IMG/VR virus record: IMGVR_UViG_3300020394_000003
Span: 97,705 to 161,704 of that record
From: a virus
Length of the DNA stretch: 64,000 bases
Direction: 5' to 3' (one strand)
The number at the start of each line of letters is the position of its first letter. Position 1 is the stretch's first letter. A program made the position numbers and the translations under genes. Under the pieces are notes generated by a model. That model was not told where the DNA came from. It did not search any database and saw nothing but the letters and a program-made list of their open reading frames with translations. This document shows positions 8,847 to 16,902 of the stretch, piece after piece.

Positions 8847-9388
8847 TGGCTATTAAGATCAAAATTGGAACAAAGAATAAACCAGAGCCAGTAAGTCGAA
8901 AATTTGAATTAAAAATTCGAAAGTCACTTGATGGAAATTTGATGATCTTTGATCATGCCGATATTGATATTGTAATCATGCCATCAAAAAAGAAAATTTT
9001 GGCTCTACCAAAAGAGACAATGAATGACGCCGCATACGGAGCACAGAACCGCCTAATGGCTCACCTTAGAAGAAAGGGTCTAATAGATCTAGCTTCAGTA
9101 CAGGGTGGCAACATTTATGGCTCAATGGAGGCAATCCTAGCAGAAAGCGTCGATGGTCTTGACTCTGTAAAGATGACACTCTTAAATGTAGATAAGTTTA
9201 TTGATGAAGAGCGTCCTTACTTTGATTTTGTACGCGCTGCTGTTGATCAGGCGGAAGACATGTACACAGATCCAGAAGATCTGCATTCTACTGAGCTTGG
9301 CGATGTGCCACACGCAGATACCAAAGGCTCGCTACAACCGGGCTATGTTAGAGATCCTTATGGATTATCGTCACTTTACAAAATTTAG
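8846..9388 (+). CDS. hypothetical protein of the prohead module
   Basis: A 180-residue protein. The N-terminal third is beta-rich (MAIKIKIG, KFELKIRKSLDG, LMIFDHADIDIVIMP) and basic. The middle is helical, and the acidic C-terminus ends in a Tyr/Gly-rich tail (GYVRDPYGLSSLYKI). No family is recognised. The ATG overlaps the preceding stop, and the gene sits between portal and prohead protease, so a role in head assembly or head structure is likely by context. The disordered tail could be a docking peptide, but that is a guess. Confidence 0.65.
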   Translation: MAIKIKIGTKNKPEPVSRKFELKIRKSLDGNLMIFDHADIDIVIMPSKKKILALPKETMNDAAYGAQNRLMAHLRRKGLIDLASVQGGNIYGSMEAILAESVDGLDSVKMTLLNVDKFIDEERPYFDFVRAAVDQAEDMYTDPEDLHSTELGDVPHADTKGSLQPGYVRDPYGLSSLYKI

Positions 9389-9397
9389 AGGTGAAAA

Positions 9398-9736
9398 TTG
9401 GGTAGCTTATATGTAATGAACCTAGTATGGTTCATCTTATGTGCCTACGGGCTAACACAGATTATTGTATACGGCAGTATATTCAATAAGATAAGACCTT
9501 CTAAGACATGGCTTGCCGGGTTTGGTGAATTATTTCACTGCCCAATGTGTATGGGATTCTGGGTTGGTGTTTTTTTGTTTTGCATTTCTCCGTATACTGA
9601 ACTATTTACCTTTGAGCAAACTATGGCAAATATTTTTATTTGTGGCTGGGTTTCATCTGGGACCTCATACATAATGAATGTTTTATTTTGTGATAACGGA
9701 GTTCAACTGGGGGTAAACAGTAAAAATGAAAATTGA
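9398..9736 (+). CDS. small membrane protein, DUF1360-like
   Basis: A 112-residue protein with three hydrophobic segments (about residues 7-26, 52-64 and 75-95) and the motif CPMCMGFWVG at about 49-58. That motif resembles the DUF1360 family of small bacterial and phage membrane proteins of unknown function. The two cysteines sit just before a membrane segment and may bind metal or form a disulphide. A TTG start at 9398 with GAGGTG 4 bases upstream fits best; ATG 9416 is the alternative and loses six residues. A membrane protein among prohead genes is odd; it could help anchor prohead assembly to the inner membrane, but nothing shows this. Confidence 0.6.
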   Translation: MGSLYVMNLVWFILCAYGLTQIIVYGSIFNKIRPSKTWLAGFGELFHCPMCMGFWVGVFLFCISPYTELFTFEQTMANIFICGWVSSGTSYIMNVLFCDNGVQLGVNSKNEN

Positions 9737-10025
9737 TAAAGAAGAGCTAGAAAAAATTATTTTAGAAGAAGTTATGAAAGAAATGGATACCTCCGCTACT
9801 GCTATTAAAAAAGGCATGAGAGGCCAGCAGATGCAGAAAAATGTTTCTTCAGCAGGCACCGGCGGCCGCGAAACCATTGCGCGACTTCAAAGAGTAATTC
9901 AAACAATTGGTCAACAAAAAATGTCGACCGTGCCAGCACAAGTAAAGATGGCTTTGCAAAAATTAGAAGCGGCTTTGGGCATTCAATCCAATGCCGGTGC
10001 TACACAACAAGGAGATGCACAATGA
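9726..10025 (+). CDS. small protein with MKIDKxxLxKIIxEE N-terminal tag
   Basis: A 99-residue protein beginning MKIDKEELEKIILEE, with the same I12-x-E14 pattern as the genes at 3625, 63188 and 63695. The body is basic and polar (Gln/Thr/Ala-rich) with a helical middle. By analogy with T4 internal proteins it may be carried into the prohead and trimmed after the tag by the protease encoded just downstream. It overlaps the end of the membrane-protein gene by 11 bases. Function is not recognised. Confidence 0.6.
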   Translation: MKIDKEELEKIILEEVMKEMDTSATAIKKGMRGQQMQKNVSSAGTGGRETIARLQRVIQTIGQQKMSTVPAQVKMALQKLEAALGIQSNAGATQQGDAQ

Positions 10026-10111
10026 GAAACATTTGGACTAGTAAGTGGCTTCTGCAGCCTGTTCGACGCTGCTGCAAGGGCTCCATATTCACGCGGGTGG
10101 TGCCCGCATAG
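10022..10111 (+). other. 29-codon reading frame with two short hairpins before the protease gene
   Basis: ATG at 10022 overlaps the preceding stop (ATGA) and opens 29 codons rich in Arg, Cys and Trp. The same DNA holds two possible stems: GCAGC/GCTGC (10055-10073) and GCGGG/CCCGC (10093-10107). It is either a minute coupled peptide or a leader that tunes translation of the protease. I cannot tell which, and either may be chance. Confidence 0.3.
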
Positions 10112-10121
10112 GTTATAGGTT

Positions 10122-10721
10122 ATGAAAAAGGTACTTTTAAGAGAATATTACGAACTTTGTGAGGGTGGTGTCTGCCAAGATCTCCTCACAGAGGAAGAAA
10201 AAAGATTTGTTGCAGACGGAGGTATGATCCTGTCTGGCGTAATGCAGCGCGCTGACGCACAGAACGGTAATGGAAGAGTGTACCCACAAAAAGTTTTGAT
10301 GAGAGAAGTTGAAAACTATGGAAAGTTAGTTAAAGAACGCCGTGCCCTAGGCGAACTCGACCACCCAGAGGACTCAGTTATTAATCTCAAAAACGCATCT
10401 CACCTTGTAACTGATATTTGGTGGGATAACAAAGATGTCATGGGCAAAGTAAAGGTATTAAATACGCCCTCTGGTAAAGTGTTGCAAGAGTTGGTAAACA
10501 GCGGCGTCAAGCTTGGAATATCTTCTCGCGGCTTGGGTTCCGTACACGAATCCACGGGCGGCACTATCGTGGAAGACGACTTCCAGCTAATTTGTTTCGA
10601 TTTTGTGTCAGAACCATCTACTGTTGGAGCATTTATGATGAAAGAGCATAAGGAGCCCAACGTTTTTACAAAAGCAGATAAAGTTAACCGCATCTTAAAT
10701 GATATTTTGAGTGAAAAATGA
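10122..10721 (+). CDS. 21: prohead core protease (gp21-like)
   Basis: Serine protease that matures the prohead by cutting scaffold, capsid and internal proteins after (I/L)-x-E sites. At 199 residues it is near T4 gp21 (212). The herpes-protease-like catalytic set is visible: H81 in GELDHPE, the serine in GISSRG (S134/S135), and acidic D160 in CFDFVSEPS. The N-terminal ILSGVMQRADAQNGNGRVYP segment is typical of the family. It is followed, with a 4-base overlap, by a small tagged protein, and the scaffold and capsid genes lie further downstream on the same strand. Presence of this enzyme is what makes the I-x-E tags on neighbouring genes meaningful. Confidence 0.93.
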   Translation: MKKVLLREYYELCEGGVCQDLLTEEEKRFVADGGMILSGVMQRADAQNGNGRVYPQKVLMREVENYGKLVKERRALGELDHPEDSVINLKNASHLVTDIWWDNKDVMGKVKVLNTPSGKVLQELVNSGVKLGISSRGLGSVHESTGGTIVEDDFQLICFDFVSEPSTVGAFMMKEHKEPNVFTKADKVNRILNDILSEK

Positions 10722-11161
10722 ATAAGAAAGAATTGAAAGCAGCCCTGAAGCCATTAATCAAAGAGTGCATCAAGGAGGTGATGTTTGAAGAAGGCGTGTT
10801 ATCCTCGGTCATCCAAGAAGTTGTCAAGGGAACGTCTGCACAAATGGTAACAGAGGTAGAGAGGAAGGTGGCACCTGCACGGACTCAAAAAGAACGAGTC
10901 CGTACAGGTCGCCCCGATCCGGCTCAAGCACTACAAGAAAGAAAAAGTAAATTATTAAATGCTATTGGGGCTGACGCATTCAATGGCATCGATATTTTTG
11001 AGGGTACAACCCCGGCCTCGCAGGGGAGAACAGTGGGTGAAGGAAAACACATGCCGGATGTACTAGGCGATGATCCAACTGATGCGGGGGTTGATATCAG
11101 CAATCTTTTCGCTTCATCAGGACACTCATGGGATATCCTTGCTAGAGGAAATAAAAAATAA
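10718..11161 (+). CDS. small prohead-module protein with I-x-E tag
   Basis: A 147-residue protein starting MNKKELKAALKPLIKE, a looser version of the basic helix plus I-x-E tag (I14-K15-E16). Residues 20-60 are helical; residues 60-147 are polar, Gly- and Asp-rich and probably flexible, containing WDIL near the end. The ATG overlaps the stop of the prohead protease gene and the end touches the bS21 gene. By context it is a core or internal head protein, perhaps a protease substrate. No family recognised. Confidence 0.6.
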   Translation: MNKKELKAALKPLIKECIKEVMFEEGVLSSVIQEVVKGTSAQMVTEVERKVAPARTQKERVRTGRPDPAQALQERKSKLLNAIGADAFNGIDIFEGTTPASQGRTVGEGKHMPDVLGDDPTDAGVDISNLFASSGHSWDILARGNKK

Positions 11162-11397
11162 TGGCAGTTAATGTTTCAGTTAAAGCTCGTAGAAATGAGC
11201 ACTCCGATAGGTTAATCCGTCGGTTTATTAAAAAGTGTAAGAAAGAAAAGGTTGTTGAGAAGTATCGTGAGCGCACTGATTTTTACCAAAAGCCTTCTGT
11301 TAAAAGAAGAAATAAAAAAAGACGAGCCGAGCGCATGCGAGAGATCGAACGATTAAAGCGTGAAAAATATACACAACGCGCTAAATACAGAAAGTAA
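11161..11397 (+). CDS. rpsU: ribosomal protein bS21 homologue
   Basis: A 78-residue, very basic protein that matches the bS21 pattern: an N-terminal strand VSVKARRNEHSDRLIRRF, a helical middle KKCKKEKVVEKYRERTDFY, then KPSVKRRNKKRR and a long basic helix. Known bS21 proteins (about 70 residues) carry the same R-R-F...Y-x-K-P-S/T landmarks. bS21 sits at the 30S platform near the anti-Shine-Dalgarno and can be exchanged, and some aquatic phages carry it. Here it lies inside the head-assembly operon (ATG overlapping the previous stop), which suggests late expression and a bias of host ribosomes toward phage messages. That role is inferred. The late-promoter element of the next unit follows directly. 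Confidence 0.85.
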   Translation: MAVNVSVKARRNEHSDRLIRRFIKKCKKEKVVEKYRERTDFYQKPSVKRRNKKRRAERMREIERLKREKYTQRAKYRK

Positions 11398-11430
11398 ATG
11401 TTTGAAGAGTTGGATATCTTCTCAATCGCA

Positions 11431-11444
11431 TACTATTTACAAAA
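11431..11444 (+). promoter_or_regulatory. putative late promoter element
   Basis: TACTATTTACAAAA, 44 bases before the ATG at 11475, at the head of the fibre and surface-protein unit. It differs by one base from the most common copy of the element in this window. Confidence 0.5.
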
Positions 11445-11474
11445 AGCACATATTGCAATTTAGGAGATTAAATA

Positions 11475-11867
11475 ATGTCAATCAAACAGCCCTATTCAAC
11501 TAGCATACGAAACGTTGGCTCGTATCAGTCCTCTGGCCGGCCATGGTGCCAAGGGAATATTAACGCGAGTACCGTCCAGCAAGTCGATTTTCCATTTGTA
11601 ACACGATGGATTTGTATCATCAACAATCACGCCACACAAGATCTTAAAGTAGGATTTTCGTCCGCCGGCGTAGCTGGATCAAATTATTTTACTGTTCCCG
11701 CCGCTGGCACCACCACCACACCCGGACCCGCATCTTCAATTAGACTAGAACTCAAATGTGCGTCCATTTACCTATTAGGCTCTGGTGAAGTCGATGTTGT
11801 TGCGGGATTGACAAATATTCCAAGAGATCAAATGCCTTCCTTAGCGGGCGCAGACGGTATCGGCTAA
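11475..11867 (+). CDS. small virion surface-type beta protein
   Basis: A 130-residue Ser/Gly/Val-rich protein with alternating strand-like segments (WICIINNHATQDLKVGFS, IRLELKCASIYLLG) and no signal or membrane segment. The composition is that of a small jelly-roll or Ig-like virion protein, for example a head or fibre attachment subunit. It opens the fibre unit directly after a late-promoter element with a GGAG-type ribosome site. I recognise no defined family; a minor decoration or adaptor protein is most likely. Confidence 0.55.
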   Translation: MSIKQPYSTSIRNVGSYQSSGRPWCQGNINASTVQQVDFPFVTRWICIINNHATQDLKVGFSSAGVAGSNYFTVPAAGTTTTPGPASSIRLELKCASIYLLGSGEVDVVAGLTNIPRDQMPSLAGADGIG

Positions 11868-11881
11868 TAGGAGTTCAATAA

Positions 11882-12736
11882 ATGAGTTTCGGATGGGCAT
11901 ACATCAACTGCGAAGATATCGCCATTACAAATATGAGCGGACCTACGGGTTCGATTTTAGTTCGTTCTGATACGTTTGAGGTTTCTGGTACACAGAACTT
12001 CATGCTATATCATGAGCCTAGTACCGGAGGCCCACGGCATAATTTGTCTCTAACGGGCTCGTTTAGACAGCTAGGAGATTATAACGTCACAGGAGCAGTG
12101 TCGGTTACAGGTTCTGTAAATGTACTAGGTCCTGTAAAAATGTGGTCTGATTTGGTTGTAGAGGGCAACGTTGTCGCCAATACCTTCGATGTTGTGCACA
12201 CAACTTTGACCGAAGTACAGTCTTCTGGTAGCACACGTTTCGGCAATGATACTAATGATACCCATGTGATCACAGGTAGGACCACATTTGCTGGCGCCGG
12301 CGCTGACCCTTACCCTGCTATGGTTGTTACTGCATCAGCCGCAGCACCCGGCTCCGGTAATACATCTTATATTGGTTTAAGAACAAAGCGCCCTCCTACA
12401 ACTCTAGCCGTTAGTGGGAGCTTTTCAAAGCAATATGATCCGCACTATATTGGCACAACTACAATTAATTTAACAAACAATATTACAGGTTCAATTATTG
12501 GCGTTAAGAATGGCGGAGCAGTTAACATTACGCTACCTACAGCCCATGCTACACCCGGTAGAATTTTAATTATTAAAGACGAATCCCTAACCCAACCAAG
12601 AACTAGCGGTAACAAGATAACAGTTTCTTGTCAGTCTGGTGAACAAATTGATGATCAAAACGAATATTACATAATGGGTTCACGCGCTGCCCTGACTCTG
12701 TATGCAGACGGAGTAAATCAGTGGTTTATCTTCTAA
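11882..12736 (+). CDS. fibre-type virion protein with shared C-terminal module
   Basis: A 284-residue Gly/Ser/Thr/Val-rich protein with repeated short beta motifs (SVTGSVNVLG, LVVEGNVVANTF) typical of trimeric phage fibre shafts. The last 85 or so residues (ITLPTAHATPGRILIIKDES to the terminal ADGVNQWFIF) recur in diverged form at the ends of the proteins at 16902 and 18181. They have the same order of a T-L-P strand, a K-D/K-L turn, an I-D-G/D-D-Q turn and a terminal aromatic strand. This is probably a trimerisation or tip module. Co-transcribed with the preceding gene. Which host receptor it binds cannot be told. Confidence 0.65.
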   Translation: MSFGWAYINCEDIAITNMSGPTGSILVRSDTFEVSGTQNFMLYHEPSTGGPRHNLSLTGSFRQLGDYNVTGAVSVTGSVNVLGPVKMWSDLVVEGNVVANTFDVVHTTLTEVQSSGSTRFGNDTNDTHVITGRTTFAGAGADPYPAMVVTASAAAPGSGNTSYIGLRTKRPPTTLAVSGSFSKQYDPHYIGTTTINLTNNITGSIIGVKNGGAVNITLPTAHATPGRILIIKDESLTQPRTSGNKITVSCQSGEQIDDQNEYYIMGSRAALTLYADGVNQWFIF

Positions 12737-12762
12737 GTCATGATTTCAGGAGGGCTGCATAA

Positions 12763-15700
12763 GTGGGATACAACGTTCTATCAGGTTCGATTACACTCGG
12801 CAATTCCGGCTCAATCGAGATCACCGGATCGTTTTATGGATCATTAGAGGGCCGAGTAACAGCGAACAGTACGATTCCTCACGGTACTGTTTATTCAATC
12901 ACCAATGCTGATACTGATCGGCTAATAACGGCGAATAACGGAACCGGAAACGCGTTTAACGCGGAAGAGGCCCTGACATTTAGCTCGGCAGATCGAAAGC
13001 TTACAGTTAGAGGCCTTGACGGTCAGGCGACTACAACTGTTGAAATTACTGGTGCAACAGAAAATAAACTTTTTCATGTAAGAAGCCCCACAAATCAAAA
13101 TTTAATTTTTGCTACTGGATCTGGCCTCGTAGGGTTTGGTACTAATGCCCCTGAATATTTGGTCACAATCTCAGCGTCCACTAATCCGCTTGCATTGCAC
13201 GGCCTTCAGACGGTAGAACTTGCTAATACTTCTAGCTACCTTGCTGTAGAACCCTCCACAGGAAGATTGGTTTTAACTAGCTCGGCTCAAGGCAGCGGCG
13301 GCGGTGGCGCCGGCGGAACTATAGGTAGTGCCGAAGACGGTGATTATACAGACGGACTGTATACTGATTTTACAACATCTACTGCAATTGGTACAGCGGT
13401 TGATAGATTTAATGAAGTTTTAAAAATTCTAGCACCATCACCGGCCCCAGCGCTATCGGCAATTAATGAAAATGTGACTGATGGTGTTACTGCCAAATTA
13501 TCTTTTGGTGCTTCTGGCCCTATCTCAACATTCTCATCGGTAGGAACCGCCGCGGGCTTTAGCGCTGTTGACCGTGCTGCTTCATATGCTGCTGGAACTA
13601 GTGGTGCTAATATAAGATTAGGGGTTTACGACGGTACGACTGACATTTCAGGACTGCTAAATCCTGATGTTGCACAGAGTATCACAAACGGACACATTGC
13701 ATTTTCTAATGACGCATTTGGTAATGCAAACGAAGGCACGTTAAAATTAGAGGTCAACGGGGCTACGCTGCACACAGCATCTTTAGCGGCTCTAACGGGC
13801 AGAGGCAACCCAGCTTCAGGAGCGGATGATAACTTATCGACAGACTCTGGATTCACGGATGTTTCTGTTGCAGCATCTAGTTTTGACGGCAATGGTTCTG
13901 AGTGGTATATTTTTAAGCACAGGACAGCAGCGTATAAGGTCGATGCCAACGACATGAGAAATGGCTGGAACTACGCCCGTGTAATTCACACCGTTGGCGG
14001 CGTAGACCGCATAACTAACTTTGTCGAATGGGTCGTCGACCCATCAGGATCGTCTAACAACCTAGCAGCGAGCAATGCTAGAATTGAGAATATATCTACA
14101 GCCGGATCAAAGTATTTATCTGGTGTTCAATACAATACAAGCGCCCAAGCTAGCTATAAAGTAGACGTTGAGAACTACTATCAAAATGTATACCCAGCCT
14201 CGGGAACACCTATATCATTTGGAGTAACGAATGTCGCGACTCCATCTGCACAGGCTGCACCAGATATCGCAAGCGATGAAGATTTTAGTAAACTTTTACG
14301 AGTCACTGGTAGTTTGGTCCTGAACGTTGATAATCTTCTAAGCGGAGCGATCACTGCAAATATAACTGCCACACACCCTCTTAAAAACACTCTTAGCAAC
14401 GCCGGCGCAGCGACAACAGGTAATGGCTTCTTAATTGATAACAGGACGTTAGCCAGCACGAACTTAATTGAAAGATTTCACGATGAATCTTACAGAAAAC
14501 AGTCCGGTAGTTATGACAGCCAAGCCTTAGCATCAGGAAATGCTACTGACTGGACTTCAAGTAATCACATGGTTGCAACAGGATCGGCAGGGCATACCGA
14601 TGGGTTGCTCATGTACAACCAGCAATTACGTAGCCCCAGTGCATCAGACCTTCCTAATGCTGGAAACTTTAGTAAACTTATAAATGTTAATGCTGGCCAA
14701 CCAGATTATTCATCTGTATCGGGCAAGCGCACTTTTTACCGTAAGTTTCAAAACACAAGCGGTGCCACCATCCGCGATATAAAAATTACTTCTGATAAAG
14801 CTAGTGCACAAATCATCAGCACTCATGATGCCCTAACGCATAACAAAATTAAAGTATTTACTAAAATTCCTGAAACTACGGGCTGGATGGACATCTCACA
14901 AAATTTTGTGTATGGTAGCACGTCGGACGATGCAGGTGCCCTTATTGATGGCGCTACTGACAACGCTAACCTTGCCAACACAAACGATAGCATTCATTGT
15001 ATTACATTTGGAACAGTTGGCGTAGCTAATAATGACTATGTGATGGTAAAGGTCGAAGCTGACGCAAGCTGGGTAGGTGCATATAACACGTTAAATTTAC
15101 AATTAGGAGCCTCAGATGTGTCAGCACCAACAGAGGCTCCGCAGCTGGATGATATCGAAACGGACGCTTCTGGTGTTTCTGATGCAAAGTTATCATTTGG
15201 AGCCGCAAACGCGATTGACGACTACACACCCGCTACAGGCTCCGCGTTAGGATTATCAGACTTTAATTCGAATGTAAACTATCCAGAAAGTGGCGACCGT
15301 CTTGGCGTATTCAGCTCTAAATCTAATATTGTTGGAGACCTTAACGACGACATTGGAAGCAACGGTCAAAATTACCCAGCGGATTCATTTAAGGACGCCT
15401 ACACTGGTACTCTAGAGTTGCATGTTAACGGTCGCAAGGTTCATGAGATTAATTTAGCATCCACCCTTAATGCGATCACAAATGATTTTAACGGCAACAA
15501 CTCTGGATTTAGTGTTTCGGCTGTAGCGTTTAGCAAAACAACAGATCTGATCCCTGACTATACAAAACCATACAGAACAGGTACATTTCAAATTGGCGCA
15601 GCCGATCAGGATTTAGGATTTAACACCGCTAGGGTCGTGCATAAGCGCTCGGGTCTAAGCGATGTTAATACAAACTATATCGAGTGGGTTGTCGATACTG

Positions 15701-16902
15701 ATGCTAATGCTCTAGCGGCTTCTGATGTTGTTTTAAATAACTTTAGTCATGCAGACATATATTATCAATCGGGAGTCCGATACTTTGCGGCGCAACCAAG
15801 CGCTTCATTTGCTTACAGGGCCTCTAACGTTTACAGAAACGTATATCAAAATGGCACCGCTGTTTCTTACCCAATAACTACAAATTGTTTTGTAAATAAT
15901 GTTCAAATTGTCGGCACTGGCGTGAATTCTTTAAGCGCCGACGCCGCTAGTGTTTCACTCCCTGCATTGAACAACGGAGCATTTTGTGAAGCTGCCGATA
16001 TTCATGTTACAGGCAATGTCGTGCTTGACAATACCACATCTATTAAGGGCGGACTAGGCCTGTTTACAGATATCGATGCTTCAGTAAACTCACAAATTTT
16101 GCATCCGCTCAAATCAAATTTAGTATCTAGCACACTAAGCAAAACTGACTTCATGCATTACTCTGGCACAATTGGCAGTACCACATTGGCAGCACAGGAA
16201 TACTTTGGTCTAGAAACTTATAGACTACAGTCGTCAAGCTACAACAACCAGACAAATGTGACTGATACAAACTTAAGTTGGGATTCGCAAATTTCAGTTA
16301 ATGACGCGGGATCTTACGCTAACTATGCAGACGGCCTTGTGACTGCAAACGGGTATGTTATTTCCCCGTTGCAAATTGGTAATTCTGGAGATACCAGAAA
16401 CTCCGCAGAAGGGGGGTCGCTTCAGGCTCCAAACGGAAGTCCAAACTACTCAACACTCACTAACTCAACTAGAACATACTACAGATACTTTAGAAACACT
16501 ACTGGTCTTGCAAAAGCTACATTTACAATTACATTATACGGAGATGCATATTTATGTGCTAAATCAGGCGCATTTTATACTGGCGCCCTAGGAGCGAATA
16601 AGAATATCAATGTTGAATTAAGAGTTCCGTTTGACTCCGGGTTTACGGGCCCCGACGATACTTCAACAGATTGGGCTGATTGTATTAAACCATATGCTGC
16701 GGGAACACAACCAACCGAAGATGGTGTAGGTGTCTTTAATGGCGGCGGCTCGGATTTGACTCAAACAGTCCCCACCGGCGGCCGCAACATACCAATTCAA
16801 TTACAAGCCAGACAAATAAGAAACAATCAGTATTTTGTTTTGAAGATCACTGCACACAAGGATTGGACTGGATACTTATCTAGGATCGGGATCACTTACT
16901 AA
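12763..16902 (+). CDS. large fibre-type protein with internal duplication
   Basis: A 1379-residue Ser/Thr/Asn/Gly-rich protein, the largest of the fibre block. The N-terminus (MGYNVLSGSITLG) resembles that of the protein at 19910, so it probably marks a common attachment end. Residues about 227-783 and 787-1379 are diverged copies of one long module. Matched landmarks are AKLSFGA, LEVNG/LHVNG, a GFTDVSVAA/GFSVSAVAF strand, ARVIH/ARVVH, EWVVD, YQNVY/YRNVY and TFYR/TYYR. It starts at GTG with AGGAGGG 8 bases upstream. Likely a long tail fibre or appendage that contacts the host; the receptor is unknown and no enzymatic motif is seen. Confidence 0.7.
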   Translation: MGYNVLSGSITLGNSGSIEITGSFYGSLEGRVTANSTIPHGTVYSITNADTDRLITANNGTGNAFNAEEALTFSSADRKLTVRGLDGQATTTVEITGATENKLFHVRSPTNQNLIFATGSGLVGFGTNAPEYLVTISASTNPLALHGLQTVELANTSSYLAVEPSTGRLVLTSSAQGSGGGGAGGTIGSAEDGDYTDGLYTDFTTSTAIGTAVDRFNEVLKILAPSPAPALSAINENVTDGVTAKLSFGASGPISTFSSVGTAAGFSAVDRAASYAAGTSGANIRLGVYDGTTDISGLLNPDVAQSITNGHIAFSNDAFGNANEGTLKLEVNGATLHTASLAALTGRGNPASGADDNLSTDSGFTDVSVAASSFDGNGSEWYIFKHRTAAYKVDANDMRNGWNYARVIHTVGGVDRITNFVEWVVDPSGSSNNLAASNARIENISTAGSKYLSGVQYNTSAQASYKVDVENYYQNVYPASGTPISFGVTNVATPSAQAAPDIASDEDFSKLLRVTGSLVLNVDNLLSGAITANITATHPLKNTLSNAGAATTGNGFLIDNRTLASTNLIERFHDESYRKQSGSYDSQALASGNATDWTSSNHMVATGSAGHTDGLLMYNQQLRSPSASDLPNAGNFSKLINVNAGQPDYSSVSGKRTFYRKFQNTSGATIRDIKITSDKASAQIISTHDALTHNKIKVFTKIPETTGWMDISQNFVYGSTSDDAGALIDGATDNANLANTNDSIHCITFGTVGVANNDYVMVKVEADASWVGAYNTLNLQLGASDVSAPTEAPQLDDIETDASGVSDAKLSFGAANAIDDYTPATGSALGLSDFNSNVNYPESGDRLGVFSSKSNIVGDLNDDIGSNGQNYPADSFKDAYTGTLELHVNGRKVHEINLASTLNAITNDFNGNNSGFSVSAVAFSKTTDLIPDYTKPYRTGTFQIGAADQDLGFNTARVVHKRSGLSDVNTNYIEWVVDTDANALAASDVVLNNFSHADIYYQSGVRYFAAQPSASFAYRASNVYRNVYQNGTAVSYPITTNCFVNNVQIVGTGVNSLSADAASVSLPALNNGAFCEAADIHVTGNVVLDNTTSIKGGLGLFTDIDASVNSQILHPLKSNLVSSTLSKTDFMHYSGTIGSTTLAAQEYFGLETYRLQSSSYNNQTNVTDTNLSWDSQISVNDAGSYANYADGLVTANGYVISPLQIGNSGDTRNSAEGGSLQAPNGSPNYSTLTNSTRTYYRYFRNTTGLAKATFTITLYGDAYLCAKSGAFYTGALGANKNINVELRVPFDSGFTGPDDTSTDWADCIKPYAAGTQPTEDGVGVFNGGGSDLTQTVPTGGRNIPIQLQARQIRNNQYFVLKITAHKDWTGYLSRIGITY

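Noticed and set aside
9600-9609. AACTATTTAC resembling the late element
   Set aside because: It is in the middle of the membrane-protein gene and no gene starts at the right distance that needs it.
10050-10111. Possible tRNA: GTTCGAC resembling a T-loop
   Set aside because: No acceptor stem, D arm or anticodon arm could be paired around it.
11398-11463. 21-codon frame in the gap after bS21
   Set aside because: It has no ribosome site and overlaps the late promoter element; chance is more likely.
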